This document shows, one piece after another, positions 37,601 through 47,751 of a stretch of DNA of 64,000 nt. Position 1 is the stretch's first letter; each line of letters begins with the position of its first letter. The position numbers and the translations under genes were made by a program. This stretch comes from Amoebidium appalachense. Taxonomy: Eukaryota; Ichthyosporea. Where the stretch lies: the NCBI GenBank assembly GCA_963693365.1, contig CAVNZM010000011.1, positions 3,162,001 to 3,226,000 on the forward strand, given 5' to 3'. A model generated the notes under the pieces. The model was not told where the DNA came from. It worked only from the letters and a program-made list of their open reading frames with translations, and did not search any database.

Positions 37601-37805
37601 GTTTAACCGGTCATGTATCGCCAAATGTAGTTTGATAGACCACATAATACCACAACACACACACGTCACATTCACAACAGACACCCAGAAAGATAGCCTA
37701 CCTGTAAATTACAACATCCTTGATTTTATACTAAACACGCGTAACTACGACCTGTTTATTAGATGTATTGATTGGCTTGAGAAACACATCACTACAAAAT
37801 TATAG
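34611..37805 (+). CDS. LINE ORF2: apurinic-type endonuclease and reverse transcriptase
   Basis: 1,064 codons. The ATG at 34611 overlaps the end of ORF1 by 8 bases (ATGCCTAA), which suggests termination-reinitiation. An N-terminal endonuclease/exonuclease/phosphatase domain covers about residues 1-225, with GDFNTR at 134-139 and SDHSP at 207-211. The reverse transcriptase follows: GPDGLPAGFL from 404, FRPITLTQVV, motif A DWKTAYD from 542, QGSLLSP from 601, and the catalytic YADD at 638-641. A long C-terminal region (residues about 750-1064) has no zinc knuckle or RNase H domain that I can recognise. The protein nicks target DNA and copies element RNA by target-primed reverse transcription. There are no stops or frameshifts, so it could be functional. 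Confidence 0.95.
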   Translation: MPNLSFFFWNARTLGPQKGLPPGTLDDKISYIQQQTNNHTFTVICETQFKNHHKFNSTLVDTSTHPGYAKNRGIIVLAAPHVRVKCKPVAKTEFSVSIEFLSNVFTFVYYPPSMSVVELTHELSQLPMSTVILGDFNTRLHHTDTLQVSVGYPSKPPERAIPLARYVQSHTLRFPQISHAHNTDWGVAFWPSTMSKLSLPPNLSRSSDHSPILFLPKISLDLLPPPPPTFRLRLSQLKSQWGRVDVCVCYATKHPIYMRLLESAQARPDSHLVLDTCTNFIVDDLIDLGDYAGGGRKEYPDALLLPNTTPARLGEPLSQKESLRRLASMNRFGPPARIIGDTTGDPLIDSDKYFSELFKDRTPAQKPIVWPVDPSIPIESILPFFSPDAIWSVISSYSSSKSCGPDGLPAGFLKILVPSYPQKESDRAIKPDLTIMLSSLFSWCVKCGHVPSSWLDTLVIPIVKKDSEGPISSFRPITLTQVVRRFFEACLLRLFAHHPRFQSILHIHPCQSAFRKNNSCYVQIMALHDSMQVGAQYVGFIDWKTAYDSVSPGLLWEKLAARGVPHCIGVLLEALLSQTYGRAVVNGHLSYGFARTRGLLQGSLLSPFLFNLFIDDLAVKIYAENDDPINNFPPALLYADDLSLLARTPRRLQRLFDVVSEWCKANLMILNIDKCGVLVPDIANNLHTFTLSSKPVPIVPEYKYLGVPVDSVGVMFPHMVEKRVELARKRLAFFSANIFKDTPLHPSIRLTFIRTFVFPACEYGLPLLAAWIKKERTRTLKPLANFLEAEVASFLSNNCCKPGPVTLSIYGLVPIAARVSYLALKFNKHISRLKKYLPSHPLFSIRPVPSSPLPSFLPSLSPSPLGTNTNKPRNSVCVTLDCHLLIKHVHNHKIITQYNKWKKIPHDTRPDESIHLEKLSLMSRFIYTDRLNHIAKYGTRKCITPKYILPSCRTGLSLADGIIDQLPRFYCTRAIQWRSNKYKVASFACPNNTHTHQFNRSCIAKCSLIDHIIPQHTHVTFTTDTQKDSLPVNYNILDFILNTRNYDLFIRCIDWLEKHITTKL

Positions 37806-37825
37806 CGCACGCGCACACACACACA

Positions 37826-37886
<61 letters not shown>

Positions 37887-37918
37887 CCAGCTGATACCGA
37901 GTGTCCCGAGGGGAGCCC

Positions 37919-37974
<56 letters not shown>
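37806..37974 (+). repeat. LINE 3' end: (CA)n plus poly(A)
   Basis: Directly after the ORF2 stop: (CA)n to about 37885, a GC-rich segment of about 37 bp that can pair (GAGGGGAGCCCCTT), then about 52 uninterrupted A. The 3' UTR is very short. The segment between (CA)n and poly(A) is the likely recognition signal for the element's reverse transcriptase. Confidence 0.85.
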
Positions 37975-37975
<1 letters not shown>

Positions 37976-38127
37976 GGGGAACCCCAACTAATTGATTTCT
38001 CCTTGTAGTCTTTATGGTGTCTCGTAGAGAAAGTAAACCCTGATATATAGTCACCACCCGACATCTATGTACGTGATCATGATATACCGCTGAGGGGATA
38101 TTCCGAGCAAACCCCCCCCCCCCATAC

Positions 38128-38441
38128 CTGAGACTGGTTCTCTTTGCCTCGAGTAAACAGCGTAAACCCCGAGCTCGTATCTAATACCGATTTGCACCCC
38201 GGCGGAATATACTTCGCTAAGAACGAGCAATGCCACGCCGTATGTTTCCAAAAGATAGTTTTGCAATAGGTAAATTTCGTGGTCCTGGGCCCATTCGTTG
38301 GTGGCCCTAACTTCATGCATCCATCTAGTAATGGGCTTTTCTATGCACTCTTCGGCGCTTCGGATTTTGTCGTCACACAGAGACGCTGTCAGATTCCGAA
38401 CCGACTGAACCGAGACGTTCAAAATGTTATCAACACTGCTG
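38128..38441 (-). CDS. Exon-like ORF, possible OTU-like cysteine protease segment
   Basis: The - strand frame has VDNILNVSVQSVRNLTASLC, then TRWMHEVRATNEWAQDHEIY, then LLQNYLLETYGVALLVLSEV and GIRYELGVYAVYSRQREPVS. It is bounded by a gcacagcag acceptor and a CTCAG|gtatgg donor. The helix-W-x-x-D-x-E-(x)n-hydrophobic-strand pattern resembles the middle of an OTU fold (WGxxxELxALAxxxxxxIxV). No Asp-Gly-Asn-Cys catalytic motif was found nearby, so the N-terminal part is missing or elsewhere. OTU proteases are often carried by large DNA transposons and viruses. Assignment is tentative. Confidence 0.35.
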
Positions 38442-38454
38442 TGCTGAATATATA

Positions 38455-38491
<37 letters not shown>

Positions 38492-38840
38492 ATACACTGT
38501 CGACTGAAACGAACCATAAAATAAGTCTTATTTCAGATGGGATTATCATGGGACTTTGAATCCTCCTCCTCCCCTATAATTGCAGGCATGTCCACCCTAC
38601 CCTGCGTCATCTAACCCCCCTCCCCCCCCCCCCCCATCCCATCCTCCTCTCATCCACCCCCCCCCCCCCCCCCCAACACCCCTAAACACACACACATACA
38701 CATGCACACATCACCTTCCCCCCCCCCCCCCCCCCAGTCCCCCCAAAAAATTGTATGCACAAATATATATATTATATATTTATAAACAAAAAAAAATGAA
38801 AAAAAAATATTCGTATCCCTGCACACAATCTGCACGACAG

Positions 38841-40032
38841 TGCGGCCCGCCCACGCAGAGTACAGCAAATCCATCGTCAACGCATGCGAGCACCCAGACA
38901 AGTATATGATGATCGAGGTCGACGCCATGGACAAGAAGAAGACCGCACTGCCATTCCAGGTGTGCTCCAAGAAAGAGGTGGCACACCCTAATCTCCTGAG
39001 CGCCACCCTGATGGGTTGCACAACATACGGCCACTCGTGTGGATTTTACATCGACCCAGGCAAGGGACCCGACCACTATGCCGACTCTCGAATATGCTTT
39101 AACACGTCCGCCCTTTTGTTTGTGACCACATGATTTATTCTTTCTTACCCCTTTTGTCAACCCTTCGGCATATATTATCTTGCTACCAAAAAAATCATTG
39201 CTTCTGCATATAGGGATCATGACCGACATACAGCTAGGAATGGGACAGACAGCAACTAGAAAGTATTAACCAGGAAATTACTGGGCACGTTTTGTTTTAG
39301 AATTGCAGCTGTTGGCAATGACTAAGGTGCTCGTAAACATACTAATCCTTGCTGCTGTTACCGTGCAAAAAACACGGTGAATATTACTGGAAAACTTTGA
39401 ATATACAATTTGGGAGTGTGTTCCAATCAGCTCCTTATGGTACATAGCTTGCCACTGTTCTATATAGTATAGATGTGCAGGCATATTGGCCCCGACCGGA
39501 TAGGTATAAAAGATCCCGCAGCGCAAAATGAGTTCCATCAGACTAAGTAGTTCAAAAATAGAATATAAAATAAAATAATAAATAACAAAAAAAAACAACC
39601 CCACCTCTTCACCTCCCCTTTGCCTTCTTTTTGTGTACCCGTTCTTTTCCTTACCTTTTTGTTTACCGACATGGTAGCACAACGTAAACACTTAACATTT
39701 TATTCGTTTGAATGCCCCAGTTTTACTAGTGGTTTCCCATACCTGACTAAGCCCCCCCCCCCCCCCCCCCCCCCCCAATCCCAAAATTCCAGGGCTGTGT
39801 AGTACGGCAAGGGGTCCAATTGCGCAATCAATGCCGTTGTTCGTGAGTTATTGCACAATTGCCACAAGATCAAACCGGACGGGAGCATGATCCTGCTGGT
39901 GTCCCATGACAACTCCCCAGCAGAGTCCAAGAACCAGTACATGTACGGCTTCTGGCCTACCTCGTTCACAAAAAAGTTTTCTCCAAGGTTTTGGTGCACA
40001 ACATGATTGTTGGACACACCCACGGGGTGCAG
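38841..40032 (+). CDS. DUF7869-like (RNase H-fold, transposase-like) gene, core exons with a frameshift
   Basis: Exon 38841-39059 (acceptor cacgacag, apparent GC donor CCCAG|gcaagg) encodes EYSKSIVNACEHPDKYMMIE followed by VDAMDKKKTALPF and GHSCGFYIDP. Exon 39803-40032 encodes NCAINAVVRELLHNCHKIKP, SHDNSPAESKNQYMYGF, then, one base out of frame, LAYLVHKKVFSKVLVHNMIV and GHTHG. The blocks D-x-MD-xxKT-x-LP, DN-xxx-xxKNxY-x-xGF and VGHTHG in this order are the hallmark of the DUF7869 family, which has an RNase H-like core and is usually found in repetitive, transposon-like genes. One T appears to be missing near 39952. N-terminal exons were not found. The 3' exons continue at 44742 after an inserted LINE fragment. 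Confidence 0.65.
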
Positions 40033-40199
40033 GCAAGAGCCCCCCCCCCCCCCCCCCCCCTTCCCCCCCGCCTTTTAGTTTCATACACATCCCAAAAAGC
40101 CTATGACTCTCTACACCCTCCCCCCCTCCCCCCCCCCCCCCCCCCCCCCCCCCCGCCGCCTTTTAGTTTCATACACATCCCAACCCTATGACTCTCTAC

Positions 40200-40230
<31 letters not shown>

Positions 40231-40570
40231 ACTGCATCCTCATACACACACACACACATCTTGAAAAACTAATATTTTTTTCTGACAATACATTTATATT
40301 GTATATTTTCTTCAAATTATCGGACTACTTAGTTCCAGTGTTTACTGCTGAATGTGGGTTTAAAGTTAAATGTATGATGCACCGCTACTATAGACCTGTA
40401 CAACGTTTCGGCCAATAACTTACGTTAAAAAAAAGATTTTTTCAAGCGGAGACCGGCAAATTGATCAGCGCCCGAAGCTACACAAGGAACTGTAGCTAAC
40501 TCAAAAGTTACCGTATATGGTTATTTTTTCACTCCTTTTTGCGTAAAAATCAGTCGGGTTTGCCCGGAAC

Positions 40571-41645
40571 TTGTTCGAACCTGGGATCGGCACAACTTTT
40601 TATGAGGAAAAAACTTTTTTAAAAAATCCAATCCGACCGATCGCAAGATCTATTCGAGCTGAGTCAATTGCCGTAGTTTTCATTGCCGTACCATACCCCT
40701 ACGGATTTATACTGATCTTACAGGCACTCCGCCAGGCACTCACGTACTCCGGCCTTGGCCCCCCGGGGAGGGGGCCACCTGGGAGGGTAGAGCTGGCATA
40801 GCCCCAGAGGTGAATAAGTGTAGGGTCACAGGGCACCACTTCATCACCATGCCCATCCCCGCAACCCACACGGACTACCCATACCTCTGGGACCACCCGG
40901 AGGGAATACTTCTGTCGTTCAACACCGGGGCACCAAGCCCCCGCGAATACAAAGTACGTGCCCGCCTCACCACCGTGGACAGGGCGACCGTGCTCCTCGA
41001 CCACCCGCGGCTAGGGCAGAGCACACATCCCACAGACAACACACCACCACTCGAGGCCCCAGACGAAGACGACCAATCATTGGCCTCCGCGCCGTCGCAC
41101 CAGCCCTACCAGGCCCCGTCCCCACCAAGGGATATTACCGAAAATTTTGACCTAAAGTTTTTTAGAAGTTTTTTCATGTTTTTTCGTGATCGCTTGAGCA
41201 GATACGATACTGTTTTGCTGGTATCTCAGTGTACGTGTGCAGGGGGTATAACAACACACTAACTGTGAAAAATTGGTGCATTTTGGTTGAACGGTTCCCA
41301 AGTTATTGCATTTTTAATTTTTTGAAACGTGCATAACGTTATTCAAACCTGCATAACGTTAGACAATTTTACTTAGTATATGTAAATTTGCCTCAAAAAA
41401 TTCGTTAAAGTGCCTTCACCTCCGCCGGTGTCGCCCACAGGGGACCCCGTGGCGGACCTGACGGCTCGAGTAAACCGGCTCGAACTACAGTTGGCCAGCC
41501 AAGGGGCCACCATCCACAACGTGCACCGTGAGGTGCAGGATACGACTGCCCAGCTGAGGGGTATGGAGCAGTCGATGGTTAGCATGCTCGAACGGCTAGG
41601 GGGCCGCCTTGCCCGCACACTGGAAGCCCGTTTGGACGGGGCTAT

Positions 41646-41677
<32 letters not shown>

Positions 41678-42657
41678 AGAGCAATCCACCCCAGAGACCC
41701 GAGACCCCCAAGCCACCGAGCCATTGAGGCCCACAGAGGCACAACACCCCAACAACGGCGCCCCCCCCCCAACCAAGGCGGGGGCACCCAGGGGCCCCCT
41801 CACAACGCCAACCCACACAGCCCACACGCCCATCAACACCACACACTGTCAGGTCCTCGGTTAACTCAACACGGGGAACTGACCAAGGTGCCCGTCCCCC
41901 ATCTCGTAGGAACGGGCAGGCATAATGCCCACCCCATCCCCCCGGCCCAGACACCCGGCGCCGGCAAAGGGGGTAGCGCCTGATACCACACAAACACTCG
42001 GCACGGCGCAAAGTCCGGGTCCAGTGGCCACAGACATGATCCACCAGAACACAGCCCTGGAAGCACTTGAAGGGGACTCGGAACTCGTCTCGCCCATCAA
42101 CCACGCGAATTTACCACTGGCCAAACCACACAGCCACCTTCGTATTGGAACTTTAAACCTGGCCGGACCTACCACTCGTAACGGCCAGGACAAGATCGTC
42201 GAGGCAGCCAGGTGGGCTGCCTTTGCAGACATGGATGTAGTCATTCTGACGGAGACCGGGACCACCCCGGGCTCCTTCACACGCACGAAGTTTTTCCATT
42301 CGAAACGAAGGTATCCCCATGCGTGCCACCGTGACGTACGTATGCCCACCAGCCACCACCACTGGACACACACACACAACACTCTCTGCCTCAGAGGCCA
42401 GTATCCCGGTGGCAGAGAGCTCGACCAATGACCAAACCACACCGTCACTAGCCCGGGAGGAAACACGATTCCGCTACACGGGGGCGGTGATACTTACAAG
42501 CGAAACGTGGTTTAGACACCAAGGAAAACCACATAGCAAAGATGCACGAATGTTAAGCTATTCCATATCACACAAAACGGCACACAACGTGGGTGATACA
42601 TCAGCAATCTCCACCGGGGATCGTATACCCCTCGTAACGCCATCTCCGATGGCGTAA
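40571..42657 (+). mobile_element. Degenerate fragment of a second LINE (ORF1-like and 5' endonuclease)
   Basis: Open pieces in different frames: 40720-41262 (GHHFITMPIPATHTDYPYLW and following), 41410-41727 with a coiled-coil-like segment (DLTARVNRLELQLASQGATI) broken by a G-run, and 41925-42431 with LRIGTLNLAGPTTRNGQDKI and WAAFADMDVVILTETGTTPG. The last is the N-terminal strand-helix-strand and catalytic Glu (LTET) of a LINE endonuclease. The frame shifts near 42330 into 42319-42657, and no reverse transcriptase follows. The protein is unlike the intact LINE at 33-38 kb, so it is a different family. It interrupts the DUF7869-like gene between its core and 3' exons. Confidence 0.6.
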
Positions 42658-43490
42658 ACCTGTCACCCATCGTAAAGCACACCGCGAGTTCATATGGAGT
42701 GGTTGCACGAAGTCTTTACGATAGTGTAAAGAGTTCCATGGGGTAAACGGAGCGTCTTATGTATATACATTGGATATACGCTTTACCACATCCATAGGGT
42801 TTATGGATGTCGTAAAGCGTATGTCATATGTATATCCGATGTATATACATTGCACTATACATAGGATGTTCTATGTATATCCAATGTATAACCTATGTAT
42901 ATCCATATGGATATACAATGTATAACCTATGTATATACATACGAATACTATACATAGAACATACATACGAGAGCGTTACGAGCGGTCTTAATACCGCCAT
43001 AATACGGACACAAACCCCCCCATTTCAAAGTCAGAAACCTACCCAATGGATATACTAAGTATGCCATTACGCGCAGCGGAAACCCATCGTAACCTTCACC
43101 ATCCGAGTATCCAAACCCATCCCGTTGGATATCTTAAGTATATGTTTAGAAGCGGCTTAATACCATCGTAAGCCATGACATATGATATACACCGATGTAT
43201 TTTACGAATTACCAACCATATACATATGATAGTGACATTGCTGGTCTTGGGGTACATTACAACCCCCATAATACCGTCGTAGACATTTTCATAAGAGCCC
43301 GTACACCACACGTATGTATATACATAGCATGTCGTGTATACATCATTACGACAGCTCTTTGCCCATCCATACGATATCCATGCATAGCCAAATAATATGT
43401 TACGAGTACCATGACCAACTAAATACAATATTACGGAATATCGTAATATACGATTACGAGCTGTCGTAATATCATAATACGAAATGTAAC
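42600..43490. repeat. AT-rich block of palindromes and TATGTATATCC-type repeats
   Basis: Dozens of overlapping copies of TATGTATATCC / GGATATACATA in both orientations (42757-42960, 43310-43330), recurrent GTAAAGCG and CGTAATA motifs, and a near-perfect 47-bp hairpin at 42776-42822. A second cluster of palindromes (TATTACG...CGTAATA) lies at 43430-43470. There is no credible gene. Confidence 0.8.
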
Positions 43491-43685
43491 CACCACCGTT
43501 GTGCCCCCCCCCCCCCCCCCCCCTCCCCCCTCCCCTCCCTCCCCCCCCCTCCCTCCCCCCTCCCTCCCCCCCCCCCCCCCCCCCCCCCCTTCCTTCTTAC
43601 CTTTCTAACTTATTTCACAATTTGTACACGAGATACCATAAAGACTGCTATGCATAGCCACGACAGACGACAGTATTTTTACTAC

Positions 43686-43872
43686 AAGTCTCGCTCCACA
43701 CAGGAGCAGAGACTTCCATTGTCCTATAAGTCTCGCTCCACAGGAGCAGAGACCGAGTTAACTTCTAAGTCTGGCTCCGCAGGAGCCGTCAACTATCAAA
43801 ATTTTCTAAGTCTCGCTCCTCTTGAGACAAGACACACCAATTCCCTAAGTCTCCCTCCACATGAGAAGAGAC
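43686..43872. repeat. Five hairpin repeats spaced at about 40 bp
   Basis: AAGTCT(C/G)xCTCC recurs at 43686, 43728, 43767, 43808 and 43847 (intervals 42, 39, 41, 39). In copies 1-3 it is followed after 1-4 bases by GGAGCAGAGAC or GGAGCCGTC, giving GTCTCGCTCC / GGAGCAGAGAC stems. Copies 4 and 5 are decayed (GAGACAAGAC, GAGAAGAGAC). The spacers are unrelated to each other. Confidence 0.8.
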
Positions 43873-44059
43873 TGCACTACTCTAACAAGCATTCAAACTA
43901 ACATACCACCCCGTTACCCCAGGTGGCATCCATTCTCTACTATCTACTTTATCTCGCATCTCGTAACAACACTACTCTTAAGCAAACAAAAAATACCAAA
44001 AAGAATCATGACAAAAAAGAAAAAAAAAGGAAAAAAAACTACCACACAAGCACAACAGG

Positions 44060-44195
44060 CTGGGCTGGGGCCGCATTTTAAGGCGGCGTCTCAGGGCCTT
44101 CTCACTGATCTGCTGGCCGGGAGGGGTTGCAGTGGGGGTCGAAGGTTGCTGAGCAGGTGGGGCCCCATCGTCGGCGGGGGGGGGGGGGGGGGGGG

Positions 44196-44226
<31 letters not shown>

Positions 44227-44302
44227 AGTCTTTCTTCTTCTTCTTTTCTTCTGTGGCCTTCTTCTCGAGACGGCGGAGAATCTCCTGGTGGTTCGCCAAC
44301 TC
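44060..44302 (-). other. Exon-like - strand segments split by G/C-runs
   Basis: After a ctccag acceptor at 44304-44303 the - strand reads ELANHQEILRRLEKKATEEK then KKKK; beyond two C-runs (G-runs at 44177-44225 on +) the same frame family gives DDGAPPAQQPSTPTATPPGQ and ISEKALRRRLKMRPQPS. The helix-like, charged composition looks coding. No donor or partner exon was found and I cannot assign a family. Confidence 0.25.
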
Positions 44303-44741
44303 CTGGAGAACAATGCATGTTAGTTGTGCATAAAGCAAAGTGTATTCCCCTCCACCCAAAAAGGCTAACCATCTCATCTATACAATCAACCAAACTCCTA
44401 CAACATGTGTAAGTAGATGTGATAAAAAATGCTGTGAGTCCTCTCCCATGATACCAACAAAGCTCTTCATTGTGTCTGGTCGTGAGCAACACAGAAACGA
44501 AACACGGAAACAACAGCAGCCATAGGACAAAGAGCCGGTACCCACCTATGGATGCTACTTAGTAAACATGCACAGATCAAAGCAGGCAAATCTGAACAAA
44601 GTCAACATGATCACACATCATGAGGCCGAACAAGAGGGGGCTAACAACGAACAGGCTGTGCCGGCCCCTATCCTGCGCATGCACAGGGAGTTCAAAGAGC
44701 CATAATGCGGGCCCTACCAGAACCCTGTGAAACGTGCCCAG

Positions 44742-45007
44742 ACCCAACCCCAAGCACTATGTCCCAGTGGTGGGGGACTTTGTGCTGTGCAGAGTCGAAC
44801 CCTATGCCGGCTACAACCCGAAGGGCTACCCTGAGCCTGCCAAGGTAGTAACATCGTGCCAACATGTCCCCCCCCCCCCCCCCACCCTCCCCCCCACCAC
44901 CCCCGCCTACAATCCACTCCCTTTTCCCTCCCTCCCCCCTCTACCCTCAACTCCCTTTCCCAAATCCCCTTTTTGCTTCGTTTGATCCTTGCTTCGTTGC
45001 TTCTTTC

Positions 45008-45040
<33 letters not shown>

Positions 45041-45834
45041 TCCCCCTCCCACCCCATCCCCCCCTCCCCCTTCATCCTTTTGCTCCTTTTGTTCTTTGTT
45101 GGTTGCCTTTTTTCCCTGTCTCTTCTTTTAATTTGTCTCCTCCCCCCCCCCCCCCCCTCCCCCCCCTCCCCCACACACCCACACAGTCCCCCTCCTTTGC
45201 CCCCTCCTCCCCCCTCCCTCCTTTGGCGTCATTTTCTCTTTGCTTCGTTGCTCGTTGCTTTTGTGCTCTTCTCCCCCCCCTCCCCTCCCCCCCCCCCCCC
45301 CCCCCCCTTCCCCTGCCCCTTCTCCCCCATTCTCTTTGGTTTCTTTGCTTCTCTGCATCCTTCTTTCGTTACATCCTCCCCCCCCCCCCCCCCCTCCCCC
45401 TCCCCCGGGTTTCCTCTCAACCATGCTTTTGTCCTTGTTTTTGTTCTTCACTTTTTTGTTCCCTCCCCCCTCCCCCCTCCCCCCTCCCCCCCCCCCAACA
45501 CACACACACACACCCTGCTTCTCTGCATCCTTCCTTCTCGCACCCCCCCCCCCCCCCCCCCCTCCCCCCGGGTCCCCTCTCAACCATCCTTCTGTCCTTC
45601 TTTTTGTTCTCTGCTTTTTTGTTTCCTCCCGACCATCACATCTACCTCCGTACCCACACACACCAATCCCCCCACACCTATCAAATCCACCATACCCAGC
45701 GTTTCTAGTATTACATTTTGAAAATAAACTATTAATATTATCAATCCTAACTAGCCCTCGACCCACCCCTCATCCCCCCCCCCCCCCAACCCCCCCCCCC
45801 TTATAGCTATCTACTCACCCACCCGGGACCCCCC

Positions 45835-45870
<36 letters not shown>

Positions 45871-46464
45871 TACACATACACACACGAAAAAAAACGTTGC
45901 ACATCCACCCATACACAGGTCATTGGCATCCCGGAGGTGGATGCCGGTTCGGAGCCCCAGATCAAGGTGCATTGGTATAGTGCCACTAGGAAGGAGGATC
46001 TGGCACCGGATTGCCATTTTGGGTTGATGAGGGGTCAAGGGTCCAAGAAAATTATGTCGGCGCACACAGTCCTGTATTGCTGCGAAAAAGATAAATTATC
46101 CAAAAAGAACTGGCAGCTGAAGGCCCCGGTGCAAAACATTATGAACGAAGCCATTCAAGGTAACTTCTCACCACACACACACACATTCCCCTCCTCTGCC
46201 GTACCAGCCCCCCCCTCCCCCCTCCCCCTCCCCTTGTCCCATACCCAAAGTAGCAACAACAAATCTTTTTCTTTTTTTTTTTGGAAAAAAAAAGGAAAAC
46301 ACACAAACACGGGACACACACACACACAAATCCAAGTAGTCTTCACCCTGTTTTCCATCACCCTCTCACTAGGCCCACACCAATTCTTCAGAACACCCCA
46401 TGTTGTTTAGCCATCACAGCCATTGGGTTTGTTTCCGCAAAATGTAAGGGTGCTTGAGTGTGCT

Positions 46465-46502
<38 letters not shown>

Positions 46503-47270
46503 ATTTACCCAGTCGTACCCGTGTCCGTCACACACATTTAGAACTGAAGTCCCTGGAAAAGGCGGGAAAAAAAAAAGAGAAAAAAATAGAAGAAAAAAAG
46601 AAAAAAAGAAAAAAAAACACTAAACTAAGCAGAGTTTTCCGTTTTTTTTTTCGCTCTTCCCCCCCACCCCCCCTCCCCACCCCACTCGCCCACACTCCCC
46701 CCCTCCCCCCCCCCCCCCCCCTCCTCTCCTTGCCATTTCTTCTTACCCTACCCAACATAAACACACACACACATACACACACACAAACACACACAGACAC
46801 GCACACACACACACACAGACACACACACACAAGTGAACTAAACGGAGTAGAAGTTCCCGTCTTTTCCAACACTCTTCGCTCTCTTCCACCCTCATTTGTC
46901 CCCGCACCACAAGTTTTTTATCATATTACATAAGAACAGATATAAAAGGAAAAAATGCCAATAAAGAGGTTTTGACAAAGTGTGTGACAACCTATACCGT
47001 ATGGCAAGATTTGCTAACTTGTTACCATTGGTGTGAACAGAGACACCACCTGCACCCGAGGATGACTGCGGTGAAGAAGAGGGTTCGGAGGAGGAGGAGG
47101 AGGAGGAGGAGGAGGAAGAGGAGGAGGAGGAGGAGGAGGAGGAGGAGGACAACGACGAGGACGATGAGAACGAGGAGGAGGTGGAGGAGGACAAAAATCA
47201 CCCCGGAGCAGAAGGTTTGGATTTGAATTCCTGTCACTCAAGTGACTGTTTTACTCTTTCGCATACCCCC

Positions 47271-47301
<31 letters not shown>

Positions 47302-47715
47302 ACACACACATCCCCCCCTCCCCCCCCCCCCCCCCCTGCCCCAAAACCCCCCACCCCCACCACCACCCCCACCCCACTCCCCTCCGCAACGGCACACACA
47401 TACATACACTGGTCCACCCGCTAAACGTAACAAAAACAACTACAACCAACTATTTGTCTGACATTATGTTCCAGAACTGTACCCCCCCCCCTCCAAGCTT
47501 GCATGGGGGGGAAAAACACGAGATGTTTATGGCTAGGTTAGTTCATACCTCTTTCCTTGACCCCCCCCCCCCTACACCCCCACCTAGAATATTGCTGTAC
47601 AATACTCTCTTTCCTAGATGTCCCTCATCTTCACCCAACCTATTCTTTCCGCCCTTTACTCGGCACTCTCATAATTTGTTTCAAGTGGAATTAATGATGC
47701 ACCAATAATATTGTG

Positions 47716-47751
<36 letters not shown>

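Larger units (their letters stand above)
33223..37974 (+). mobile_element. LINE-type (non-LTR) retrotransposon with two ORFs and poly(A) tail
   Basis: The element has a 5' block of six 18-bp tandem repeats, ORF1 (33434-34618), ORF2 with endonuclease and reverse transcriptase (34611-37805), a 3' UTR of about 115 bp, and an A-tract of about 52 bases at 37923-37974. Both ORFs are open, so the copy looks young. The exact 5' end is not proven and I found no clear target-site duplication. It sits in the same direction as the ArfGAP1-like gene, inside its giant intron, and between two - strand exon candidates of a nested gene. Confidence 0.9.

Noticed and set aside
33400-37990. CGGGGAAC-type similarity at about 33411 and 37975 as a LINE target-site duplication
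   Set aside because: The match is short and imperfect and the left copy lies inside the presumed 5' region, not outside the tandem monomers.
40562-40600. tRNA-like B box (GTTCGAACC) hinting at a SINE
   Set aside because: The B box matches its consensus, but I found no convincing A box at the right distance, no cloverleaf and no tail.
43686-43872. A true CRISPR array
   Set aside because: Eukaryotic nuclear context, imperfect and eroding repeats, only five units and no cas genes; reported instead as a hairpin array.
44575-44741. In-frame TAA (44703-44705) as proof that the DUF7869-like gene is dead
   Set aside because: The segment before the exon at 44742 may be intronic; the phase of that exon does not require reading through the stop.
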